64,000 nt of DNA, taken from Mycobacterium sp. NS-7484. Its GTDB lineage: Bacteria > Actinomycetota > Actinomycetes > Mycobacteriales > Mycobacteriaceae. A model generated the notes under the pieces. It searched no databases and was not told the origin of the DNA. It saw only the letters and a list, made by a program, of their open reading frames with translations. Both the position numbers and the translations under genes were made by a program. Every line of letters begins with the position of its first letter. Within the stretch, counting starts at the first letter, position 1. Where the stretch lies: NCBI RefSeq assembly GCF_001953975.1, contig NZ_MBEJ01000078.1, positions 62,001 through 126,000 on the forward strand, in the 5' to 3' direction. Of the stretch, positions 56,656 to 64,000 are shown piece after piece.

Positions 56656-59586
56656 CTATTCGATCCTCTTGATCGGCTGCGTGGTCGCCGAGTCGAGATG
56701 CGGCTCGCCGAGCAGGGAGCGGACCAGCGGACGCGGGCCGTAGGGGCGAAGCAAGGTACTGGCCGGACGCGGACGCACCCGTTGCGGCCACCAGAACCAC
56801 CGACCCAGCAGTGCCGCCAGGGACGGGGTCATGAAGGACCGGACGATCATCGTGTCGAACAGCAGACCCAAACCGATCGTGGTACCGATCTGGCCGATGA
56901 TGCGCAAATCGCTGACCGCCATCGCGGCCATGGTGCACGCGAACACGAAACCGGCCGACGTCACCACCTTGCCGGTGCCGCCCATGGCGCGGATGATGCC
57001 GGTGTTGATGCCGGCTCCGATCTCTTCCTTCATCCGGGACACCAGGAGCAGGTTGTAGTCCGATCCGACCGCCAACAGGATGATCACCGACATCGCCAGC
57101 ACCATCCAGTGCAGAGAAATGCCAAGGATGTACTGCCACAACAACACCGACAGCCCGAACGAGGCGCCCAGCGACAACACCACCGTGCCGACGATCGACA
57201 GCGCCGCGATGAAGCTGCGGGTGATCATCAACATGATGAGGAAGACCAGGCAGATCGCGGCGATCCCGGCAATCCAGAGGTCGTACTTCGAACCCTCCTG
57301 CCAGTCTTTCGCCGTCGCCGCACCACCGGCGATGAAGATCTTGCCGTTCACCAGCGGAGTGCCCTTGAGCGATTCCTCGGCCGCCGTCCGGATCTGATCG
57401 ATCCGTTGAATCCCCTCTGGTGATTGCGGGTCGCCACTGTGGGAGATGATGTACCGCACCGACTTTCCGTCCGGCGAGATGAAGGAGTTCATCGCCTTCT
57501 TGAAGTCCGGATTGTCGAAGACCTCTGGCGGCAGGAAGAATGAATCATCGTTCTTGGCCGCGTCGAACGCCTGTCCCATGGCGCTGACGTCCTTGGTGGT
57601 CTCGTCCATCTGAGCCATCAGACCCGACATCGTGGTGTGTGTGGTCAGCGACATCACGCGCATCTTCTTCATGAGCGCGATCATCTTGGGGAACTGGACC
57701 AGCAACTGGGGCATGATCGCGTCCAGCTTGTCCATGTCCTTGACCAGGACCTCCAGCGTGTCGTCGAGTTTGTCCACGCCGTCCATCGCATCGAAGATCG
57801 ACCGGATCGACCAGCAGATCGGGATGTTGAAGCAGTGCGGTTCCCAATAGAAGTAATTGCGGACCGGACGGAACATGTCGTCGAAAATCGAGATACTGCC
57901 CCGTAGTTCCTTGGTGACCTCTTGCATCTCGTGCGTCCGCTCGACCATGTCGTGGGTCGTCGCGGCCAGCTCGGTCATCACCTTGAAGGTGTGCTCCATC
58001 GAGTCGATCATCACCTGCATGTCGGCGGCCTGCTTGAGCATGTCGTCGATGCGGGCGCGCTGGAACTCGGTGGCCTGGACCTGCCCGGCACTCTGCAGGC
58101 TGAGCATGAACGGGATCGAGGTGTGGTCGATCGGGGTGCCCTCGGGCCGGGTGATGCCCTGAACCCGAGAAACCCCGCGCACCTTGAAGATTGCCTTGGC
58201 CAACTTGTTGAGCGTGATGAAGTCCGTCGGGTTCCGCAGATCATGGTCGGCCTCGACCATCAGGATCTCCGGGGTGATCCGGGACTGGGAGAAGTGCCGT
58301 TCGGCCGCGGCGAACCCCATGTTGGCCGGGATGTCGCCAGGGATGTACAGCCGGTCGTTGTAGCTGGTCTTGTAACCGGGCAGGGCCAGCAGCCCGACCA
58401 GCGCCACGGCCAGCGACGCGACGAGGATCGGCCCCGGCCAGCGCACGACGGCGGTGCCGATGCCACGCCACCGCCCGGTCCGCATCACGCGCTTGGGATC
58501 GAGCAATCCGAACCGGCTGGCCACCACGACACCGGCCGGAACCAGCGTCACCGCAACGGCAACCGCGACGAACATGCCGATAGCGCAGGGGATACCCATA
58601 GTGTGGAAGTAGGGCAACCGGGTGAACGTCAGACACAGGATCGCGCCGGCGATGGTCAGCCCGGAAGCCAGAACCACCGGGGCCACGCCCCGATACATGC
58701 TGTAGTACGCCTGCACCCGGTCCTCGCCGTTTTGGCGGGCCTCCTGATATCGACCGAAAAAGAAGATGCCGTAGTCGGTTCCGGCCGCTATCGCCAGGAA
58801 CACCAGCATGTTGACCGCGAACGTGGACAGCACGAACACCTGGTTGGCACCGAGAAATGCCACCACGGCGCGGGCCGCCGCCAGTTCGAAGCCCACCATG
58901 ACCAGCAGCAGGATCACCGTGATGATCGACCGGTAGACCATGAACAGCAGCAGGAAGATGATCACCACGGTGACGGCGGTGATCTTCAGGATCGACCGGT
59001 TGCCGCTGTGTTGCATATCGGAAACCAGTGGCGCCGAACCGGTTACATAGGTCTTGACGCCGGGCGGCGGGGTCAGCCCGTCGACGATACCGCGCACGGC
59101 GGCCACCGATTCGTCACCGAGGGGGGTGCCCTGGTCGCCGGCGAGATTCAGCTGGACGTAGGTGGCCTTGCCGTCGGGGCTCTGGACGCTGGACGCGGTG
59201 AGGCGATCGCCCCACAGATCCTGCACGTGCTCAACGTGTTCGGGATCGGCGCGCAACTCGGCGATCAGTTTGGTGTAGTACTGGTGCGCGTCGTCACCGA
59301 GCGGTTGGTCGCCTTCCAGCACGATCATCGCGAAGCTGTCCGAATCGGACTCTTCGAAGTTGTGCCCGATGCGTTTCATCGCCTGAGCCGAGGGAGCGTC
59401 CTTGGGCATCAGCGACACCGCGTTCTGCTCCGCCACGTGCTCGAGCGCGGGGATCACCGACTTCCATTGCCCGCCAACCGATGCCAGGGTGAGGACCACG
59501 ATCAGGACCAGCCACGCCAGGATGATGACCGGCGAAAGCCAGCGAATTGTCCGCGCGATGAAGGGCGGCCGAGGTTGCTCGCTCAT
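56656..59586 (-). CDS. mmpL4b: GPL transporter MmpL4b (RND superfamily)
   Basis: A 976-residue RND-type membrane protein with the MmpL layout: one membrane helix near the N-terminus, a periplasmic domain, five helices, a large second periplasmic domain with a coiled-coil stretch (about 490-690), and five to six C-terminal helices. The proton-relay Asp-Tyr pairs are [16 protein letters not shown] and [15 protein letters not shown]. With MmpS4 and MmpL4a it is required in M. smegmatis and M. abscessus for GPL production and transport. It starts 6 bp after mmpL4a ends. The hairpin at 56580-56629 terminates the operon. Confidence 0.94.
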   Translation of the reverse strand: MSEQPRPPFIARTIRWLSPVIILAWLVLIVVLTLASVGGQWKSVIPALEHVAEQNAVSLMPKDAPSAQAMKRIGHNFEESDSDSFAMIVLEGDQPLGDDAHQYYTKLIAELRADPEHVEHVQDLWGDRLTASSVQSPDGKATYVQLNLAGDQGTPLGDESVAAVRGIVDGLTPPPGVKTYVTGSAPLVSDMQHSGNRSILKITAVTVVIIFLLLFMVYRSIITVILLLVMVGFELAAARAVVAFLGANQVFVLSTFAVNMLVFLAIAAGTDYGIFFFGRYQEARQNGEDRVQAYYSMYRGVAPVVLASGLTIAGAILCLTFTRLPYFHTMGIPCAIGMFVAVAVAVTLVPAGVVVASRFGLLDPKRVMRTGRWRGIGTAVVRWPGPILVASLAVALVGLLALPGYKTSYNDRLYIPGDIPANMGFAAAERHFSQSRITPEILMVEADHDLRNPTDFITLNKLAKAIFKVRGVSRVQGITRPEGTPIDHTSIPFMLSLQSAGQVQATEFQRARIDDMLKQAADMQVMIDSMEHTFKVMTELAATTHDMVERTHEMQEVTKELRGSISIFDDMFRPVRNYFYWEPHCFNIPICWSIRSIFDAMDGVDKLDDTLEVLVKDMDKLDAIMPQLLVQFPKMIALMKKMRVMSLTTHTTMSGLMAQMDETTKDVSAMGQAFDAAKNDDSFFLPPEVFDNPDFKKAMNSFISPDGKSVRYIISHSGDPQSPEGIQRIDQIRTAAEESLKGTPLVNGKIFIAGGAATAKDWQEGSKYDLWIAGIAAICLVFLIMLMITRSFIAALSIVGTVVLSLGASFGLSVLLWQYILGISLHWMVLAMSVIILLAVGSDYNLLLVSRMKEEIGAGINTGIIRAMGGTGKVVTSAGFVFACTMAAMAVSDLRIIGQIGTTIGLGLLFDTMIVRSFMTPSLAALLGRWFWWPQRVRPRPASTLLRPYGPRPLVRSLLGEPHLDSATTQPIKRIE

Positions 59587-59592
59587 CCGGCG

Positions 59593-62460
59593 CTAATCCC
59601 TCAGCAGCAGCGAGCGCACCAGCGGCCGCGGTCCGGTCGGCCGCAGCATGGCGCTGGCGGGACGCGGGCGCACCTGCTGTGGCCACCAGAACCAGCGGCC
59701 CAGCAGCGCGGCGATCGACGGAGTCATGAACGCGCGCACCACGAGGGTGTCGAAGAGCAGGCCAAGACCGATGGTGGTGCCCACCTGACCGATGGTCAGC
59801 AGATCGCTGACGATCATCGATGCCATGGTGGCGGCGAACACCAGGCCCGCGGCCGTCACCACCTTGCCGGTGCCCGCCATCGCTCGAATGATGCCGGTGT
59901 GAATACCCGCGTGGATCTCCTCCTTCATCCGGGAGACGAGCAGCAGGTTGTAGTCCGAACCGACCGCCAGCAGGACGATCACCGACATGGCCAGCACCAC
60001 CCAGTGAATCTGCAGCCCCAGGAAGTACTGCCAGACCAGCACGGACAGACCGAAGGATGCGCCCAGTGACATCGCCACCGTCCCCACGATCACCAGGGCA
60101 GCGACGAAGCTGCGGGTCATCAGCACCATGATCAGGAAGATCAGTGCCAAGGCCGACACTCCGGCGATCATCAGGTCGATCTTGGAGCCGTCGACGAGGT
60201 CCTTCACTCCGGCCGCGGTGCCGGCCAGATACAGCTTGGAGCTTTCCAGCGGTGTGCCCTTGAGCGCCTCCTCGGCTGCGATCCGGATCGGTTCGACGCG
60301 CGAAATGCCTTCGGGCGTCGCCGGATCACCGCGTTGGGTGATCAGCATGCGGGCCGCCTTGCCGTCCGGCGACATGAAGATCTTCATGATCCGCTGGAAG
60401 TCCTTGTTCTCCAGCACATCCGGCGGCAGGTAGAAGGAATCGTCGTTGTTGGATGCGTCGAACGCCTTACCCATGGCCGTCGCGTTGTCGTTCGAGTCAT
60501 CCATCTGGGCGAAGATGCCGGACATGGTGCTGTGCATCGTCAGCATCATGGTGCGGGTGCTCTGCATGGTCGCGATCATGGTCGGGAACTGCACCAGCAT
60601 CTGCGGCATGAGCACGTCCAACTTATCGAGCTGCTCGACGAGACCGCCCATTTTGTCGGTCACTTCATCGATACCGTCAAGCCCGTCGAAAATGGCCCTG
60701 ATGGACCAGCACAGCGGAATGTTGTAGCAGTGCGGTTCCCAATACAGGTAATTCTTGAGCGGACGCCAGAAGTCCTCGAAATCCGCCATGTGATCGCGCA
60801 GTTCTTTGACGTCATCCTGCAGTTCATGCGTGGTGCCGACCATGCCGTGGGTGGTATCGACCATCTCCTTCATCAATTCGTACATGCGCTGCATGAGGGC
60901 GATAGTGGTGGACATATCGTCGGCCTGCTCGAGCAGATCTTCCATACGCTCACGCTGGAATGGCAGGCTCAACCGCTGACTGGCGTTGGACATGCTCAGC
61001 ATGAACGGGATCGAGGAATGTTCGATCTGCGTGCCCTCGGGCCGCGTGATGGACTGCACGTTCGCGATACCGGGCACCGCGAAGACCGCTTTGGCCAATT
61101 TGTTCAGCACCAGCAGGTCGGTTGAATTGCGCATATCGTGGTCGGCTTCGACCACCAACAGATCGGGTGTGGCCATTTTGGATTCCGGGAAATGCCGGGC
61201 CGCCGCCGCGAAACCTTGGTTGGCCGGAATGTCCTGCGGAATGTATTTCTGGTCGGTGTAGCTGGGGTTGTACCCAGGCAGCGTCAACAGACCGATCAAG
61301 GCAATGGACAACGTGGCCAACAGAATGGGGGCCGGCCACCGCACGATCGCCGTCCCGATACGCCGCCAACGCCGGGTGATCACCGGCCGTTTCGGATCGA
61401 ACAGGCCGACCCGGCTGCCGAGGGCGATCGCGGCGGGCACCAGCGTCAGCGCCACCGCCACGGCGGTGATGATGCCGACCGCGCCGGGAACCCCGAGGGG
61501 CTGGAAGTAGGGGAGGCGGGTGAAGCTGAGGCAGGCGATCGCACCCGCGATGGTCAGACCGGAAGCCAACACCACCTTGGCCACACTGCGATAGGCGGTG
61601 TAATAGGCCTGCTCGCGGTCCTCGCCGACCTGCCTGGCCTCCTGATAGCGCCCGGTGAAGAAGATGGCGTAGTCGGTTCCGGCCGCGATGCCGACGGAGA
61701 CCAGCAGGTTCACCACGTAGGTGGTCAGACCGACCCAGCCGTGCATGCCGAGGAAGGCCACCAGGCCGCGGGCGACCTGCAGCTCGATGCCGACGGTCAG
61801 CAACAGGATGATGACGACGATGATCGAGCGGTACAACATGAGCAGCATCAGGAAGATGACGCCGATGCTGACCAGCGTGATCAGGATGACCGTGTTATTG
61901 CCGCTCTGGCCCATGTCGGCGACGATGGCCGCCGGCCCGGTGACGAAGGTTTCGACGCCCTCGGGTGCCTTGGTGTTCTTGACGACGTCCTGAACGGCCT
62001 TGACCGCTTCGTTGGCCTCGGCCTGGCCGAACCGGCCCACCAGGTTGAGCTGCACGTAGGCGGCTTTGCCGTCGGCGCTCTGGGCGGCGCCGGCGGTCAG
62101 CGGATCGCCCCAGAAATCCTGGATGTGCTGGACATGGGCGGTATCGGCCTTGAGCTGGCGAATCAGCTCGTCGTAGTAGGCATGCGCCGCGTCACCCAGC
62201 GGCTCCTGCCCCTCCAGGACGATCACCGCGACACTGCTGGAGTTGGACTCCTGGAACAACTCGCCCATGCGCGTCATCGCCTTGACCGCCGGCGCATCCG
62301 CAGGGCTCAGCGACACCGAATGGTCCCGCTCGACCACTTCCAGCGGCGGGATCGCCACCGTCATGACCACCGTGATGGCCACCCACCCCAAGATGATCAG
62401 TGGGGAGAAACTGCGAATGAACGACGCCATTCGTGACTTGCGGTGCGTTTCGTTTTCCAT
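59593..62460 (-). CDS. mmpL4a: GPL transporter MmpL4a (RND superfamily)
   Basis: A 955-residue paralogue of the following gene with the same topology. The Asp-Tyr pairs [16 protein letters not shown] and [15 protein letters not shown] are present, as are the coiled-coil periplasmic insert ([15 protein letters not shown]) and the conserved [17 protein letters not shown]. The two proteins are probably both needed for export, as reported in other GPL producers, and may act as a hetero-oligomer. It starts 10 bp after mmpS4. Confidence 0.94.
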   Translation of the reverse strand: MENETHRKSRMASFIRSFSPLIILGWVAITVVMTVAIPPLEVVERDHSVSLSPADAPAVKAMTRMGELFQESNSSSVAVIVLEGQEPLGDAAHAYYDELIRQLKADTAHVQHIQDFWGDPLTAGAAQSADGKAAYVQLNLVGRFGQAEANEAVKAVQDVVKNTKAPEGVETFVTGPAAIVADMGQSGNNTVILITLVSIGVIFLMLLMLYRSIIVVIILLLTVGIELQVARGLVAFLGMHGWVGLTTYVVNLLVSVGIAAGTDYAIFFTGRYQEARQVGEDREQAYYTAYRSVAKVVLASGLTIAGAIACLSFTRLPYFQPLGVPGAVGIITAVAVALTLVPAAIALGSRVGLFDPKRPVITRRWRRIGTAIVRWPAPILLATLSIALIGLLTLPGYNPSYTDQKYIPQDIPANQGFAAAARHFPESKMATPDLLVVEADHDMRNSTDLLVLNKLAKAVFAVPGIANVQSITRPEGTQIEHSSIPFMLSMSNASQRLSLPFQRERMEDLLEQADDMSTTIALMQRMYELMKEMVDTTHGMVGTTHELQDDVKELRDHMADFEDFWRPLKNYLYWEPHCYNIPLCWSIRAIFDGLDGIDEVTDKMGGLVEQLDKLDVLMPQMLVQFPTMIATMQSTRTMMLTMHSTMSGIFAQMDDSNDNATAMGKAFDASNNDDSFYLPPDVLENKDFQRIMKIFMSPDGKAARMLITQRGDPATPEGISRVEPIRIAAEEALKGTPLESSKLYLAGTAAGVKDLVDGSKIDLMIAGVSALALIFLIMVLMTRSFVAALVIVGTVAMSLGASFGLSVLVWQYFLGLQIHWVVLAMSVIVLLAVGSDYNLLLVSRMKEEIHAGIHTGIIRAMAGTGKVVTAAGLVFAATMASMIVSDLLTIGQVGTTIGLGLLFDTLVVRAFMTPSIAALLGRWFWWPQQVRPRPASAMLRPTGPRPLVRSLLLRD

Positions 62461-62470
62461 GGTTTCCCGC

Positions 62471-62890
62471 TCACGCAGCCTTCAGGAGGCACGAAGTGAA
62501 GGCGTTCACCTGATTCGAGGTCTTTTCCGCCTTCACCTCGCCGTCGACGGTGATGCGACACCCGATCGAATTGCTGTCACCTTGCGCCATGATGCTGCCC
62601 ACCGCGGTGGTCTTGCCGATATCGAATTCCAGCGTCCAGGGCAGGCTGACGTTCTTCACGAACTGCGGTTCGGCGTCCACGTCGAAATAACTGATACTGG
62701 CCACAGTTCCCGGCGCGCCGTAAACCTCATATGTCAACTTCTTGGGGTTGAATGGTTTCGAGTCAGCAACCTTGGTGTCAGCGTAGGTGGGGCGTTTGTC
62801 GGAGCCGAAGATGTTGTGCAGTCGCGAGACGGTGAATCCGGCCGCGGCAATCACCACAATCGCTAGTAACGGAATCCACAACCGCTGCAA
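62471..62890 (-). CDS. mmpS4: GPL export accessory protein MmpS4
   Basis: A 139-residue MmpS protein: short cytosolic tail, one membrane helix ([18 protein letters not shown]) and a beta-rich periplasmic domain ([51 protein letters not shown]). It matches M. tuberculosis MmpS4 along its length. MmpS4 acts as a scaffold for the GPL biosynthesis and export machinery in M. smegmatis. The start is uncertain. TTG 62890 is 19 nt from the strong GGAGGAG (62910-62916), an unusual distance. An in-frame ATT at 62902 lies 7 nt from it, and an in-frame TAG at 62918-62920 rules out anything further upstream. No ATG or GTG is available in between. Confidence 0.9.
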   Translation of the reverse strand: MQRLWIPLLAIVVIAAAGFTVSRLHNIFGSDKRPTYADTKVADSKPFNPKKLTYEVYGAPGTVASISYFDVDAEPQFVKNVSLPWTLEFDIGKTTAVGSIMAQGDSNSIGCRITVDGEVKAEKTSNQVNAFTSCLLKAA

Positions 62891-63532
62891 TAGCTTAAAA
62901 ATCGTAGATCTCCTCCACTATCCCCCCACGCCCGGCACGTGCGCTGTGGCATAACGCACGACCTGAGGGGGGCGCACCCTAGGTTCGTTGAAGAGTAAAC
63001 CATGGCCTTCTCCGTCATATCAGGCCGTTGCCCGGCGGCGATATGCGAACAGAACGCCGATGACAGATCGGCGCGACCGTAAATTTGGCATCGAAATTCA
63101 ATTCAAAGTCACCGCCGATTTCCTTGAATAACGGCGGTGCGTTTTCGGCAAAAATTTTGGTCGATTCCGTCAACAGGCTCAGCCTGCGGATTACGCGGGA
63201 TCACCGCTTTCTGGCGAACTTTTGGGCCCGCCTCGGGTTGTTGCTGTGATCGAGGTTCCGGGGTGCCGACGAGCGGGGGAGAGGCGGGACCATCGGGACT
63301 TAAGAGATCTATGGGAAAACTGATCGGTATCGCCGAAGCCGTCGCGAGGGCCCCTTCGGGGGCTGTCCACCGGCCACCTCGGGTGGCGCCGACCGCTGTT
63401 CGCGCCACCGCAGGAGCCGACGGCTGAGTGGGTGACGGGGCGCCGACGGACCCGACGCCGGCAAGCCCGCCGGAAAGCAATTTCTGGGAAATGCGAAGGG
63501 CCATACCACTTGCCGTGACATTCTCATTGATC
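62891..63532. other. Divergent gap between mmpS4 and the right-end acyltransferase
   Basis: About 640 bp without a convincing gene; it contains the mmpS4 leader and must hold the promoter of the mmpS4-mmpL4a-mmpL4b operon and of the acyltransferase. One hairpin is visible, CACCGCCG (63110-63117) with CGGCGGTG (63132-63139), loop 14 nt. A minus-strand frame across 63109-63535 has only weak codon bias and is not annotated. Confidence 0.45.
62910..62916 (-). promoter_or_regulatory. Shine-Dalgarno of mmpS4, suggesting a non-AUG start
   Basis: GGAGGAG on the minus strand, 7 nt upstream of ATT 62902 and 19 nt upstream of TTG 62890. The spacing favours the ATT codon. Confidence 0.6.
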
Positions 63533-64000
63533 ATGGAAGGACTGCGCAGCAACCGCACAATCGCATCGGTGTACGACCCTCGGTGCAATGCGCTGAACTT
63601 CTGGCGACTCATCTTCGCGTCCATGGTGGTGCTGCAACACTCCTGGCCACTCACCGGCCGTGACATCACCGGGCCCTTCGCCCAATTGTTCACCGAAGTG
63701 TGGGTGGACGGGTTCTTCGTGATTTCGGGGTTTCTGATTACCTCGAGTTGGATGCGTCACCCGCATCTTCGCGATTATCTTGCCGCCCGACTGCTGCGAA
63801 TACTTCCGGGTCTGTGGGTCTGCGTACTCGTGGTGGCATTCGTCATCGCCCCCGTCGGCGTGCTCTTGCAACACGGTGAACCACTGAAGTTCTCCTCGCA
63901 GATTTTATGGGCCGTCAACAATGGCTTGCTCAACGTCTTCTATGTGGGGATCGACGGCACTCCGAAAGATGTTCCGTGGCCGGGTGTCTGGGACGGCACG
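63533..64000 (+). CDS. OafA/YrhL-type membrane acyltransferase, N-terminal part (runs off the window)
   Basis: The first 156 codons of an acyltransferase-3 protein; the frame is open at base 64000. It contains VLQHSWPLTGRDI with the catalytic His, DGFFVISGFLIT, LLRILPGLWVCV and GLLNVFYVGIDGTPKDVPWPG. These align closely with the acyltransferase at 23273-24352. ATG 63533 is chosen; an in-frame ATG at 63491 would add 14 residues, and neither has a strong ribosome site. Its likely role is O-acetylation of GPL sugars, as for Atf enzymes of M. smegmatis and M. abscessus. Confidence 0.85.
   Translation, partial: MEGLRSNRTIASVYDPRCNALNFWRLIFASMVVLQHSWPLTGRDITGPFAQLFTEVWVDGFFVISGFLITSSWMRHPHLRDYLAARLLRILPGLWVCVLVVAFVIAPVGVLLQHGEPLKFSSQILWAVNNGLLNVFYVGIDGTPKDVPWPGVWDGT

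Noticed and set aside
63109..63693. 194-aa minus-strand frame between mmpS4 and the acyltransferase
   Set aside because: Overlaps the start of the acyltransferase on the opposite strand; codon bias is only weak. A shorter version from about 63535 cannot be fully excluded.
1..64000. CRISPR arrays, tRNA/rRNA genes, insertion sequences, prophage or integrase genes
   Set aside because: Looked for on both strands; no regular spacer repeats, cloverleaf-like segments, transposase motifs or integrase motifs seen.

Overview
The window is high-GC actinobacterial DNA from a mycobacterium. Gene content points to a rapid-grower (Mycolicibacterium-type) or other glycopeptidolipid (GPL) producer that also carries ESX-1. 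The evidence is PE/PPE and Ecc/Esp genes, a WhiB6 regulator, MmpS/MmpL transporters, an MbtH-NRPS-Gap cassette and a set of GPL glycosyl- and methyltransferases. I see no tRNA, rRNA, insertion sequence or CRISPR array.

Region 1 (1-15 kb) is the left arm of an ESX-1 type VII secretion locus. Read on the minus strand it runs espE-espF-espG1-espH-eccA1-eccB1-eccCa1-eccCb1-PE35-PPE68, and PPE68 is cut by the window edge. Upstream of espE lie a proline-rich MinD/ParA-like ATPase, a double-HTH regulator in the position of EspM, and whiB6 transcribed divergently from that regulator. The 387-bp whiB6/espM gap holds five GCTACG motifs, a good candidate for an operator array.

Region 2 (15-22.6 kb) contains a two-repeat DivIVA mini-protein, a pirin, a PPOX/F420-type flavin-fold protein, and a tightly coupled three-gene operon. 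That operon encodes a large beta-rich (FN3-like) protein, a GAP1-like GTPase-associated protein and a zinc-ribbon TRAFAC GTPase. It resembles the NTP-dependent conflict-type modules proposed for Actinobacteria and is the best candidate here for a poorly described system.

Region 3 (23.3-64 kb) is a GPL locus. mbtH-mps1-mps2-gap form one operon. Domain order and specificity codes predict acyl-D-Phe-D-alloThr-D-Ala-L-alaninol: three epimerisation domains, a terminal reductase, and module 3 split between the two proteins. Next comes a decoration block: a fatty-acyl O-methyltransferase (fmt-like), three GT1 glycosyltransferases, a NovU/TylC3-type sugar C-methyltransferase, three TylF/MycF-type and one MycE-type O-methyltransferase, and rmlA for dTDP-sugar supply. 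Export is covered by mmpS4-mmpL4a-mmpL4b and the integral membrane protein Gap. Two closely related OafA-type acyltransferases, one at each end and the right one truncated by the window, bracket the block and probably O-acetylate the GPL. A small hemophore-like secreted protein sits between rmlA and mmpL4b.

Notable points are the short distance between ESX-1 and GPL loci, the sugar C-methyltransferase, a possible non-AUG (AUU) start for mmpS4, a hidden leaderless small gene, a tail-to-tail gene overlap that extends one methyltransferase, and several strong palindromes in the intergenic gaps.
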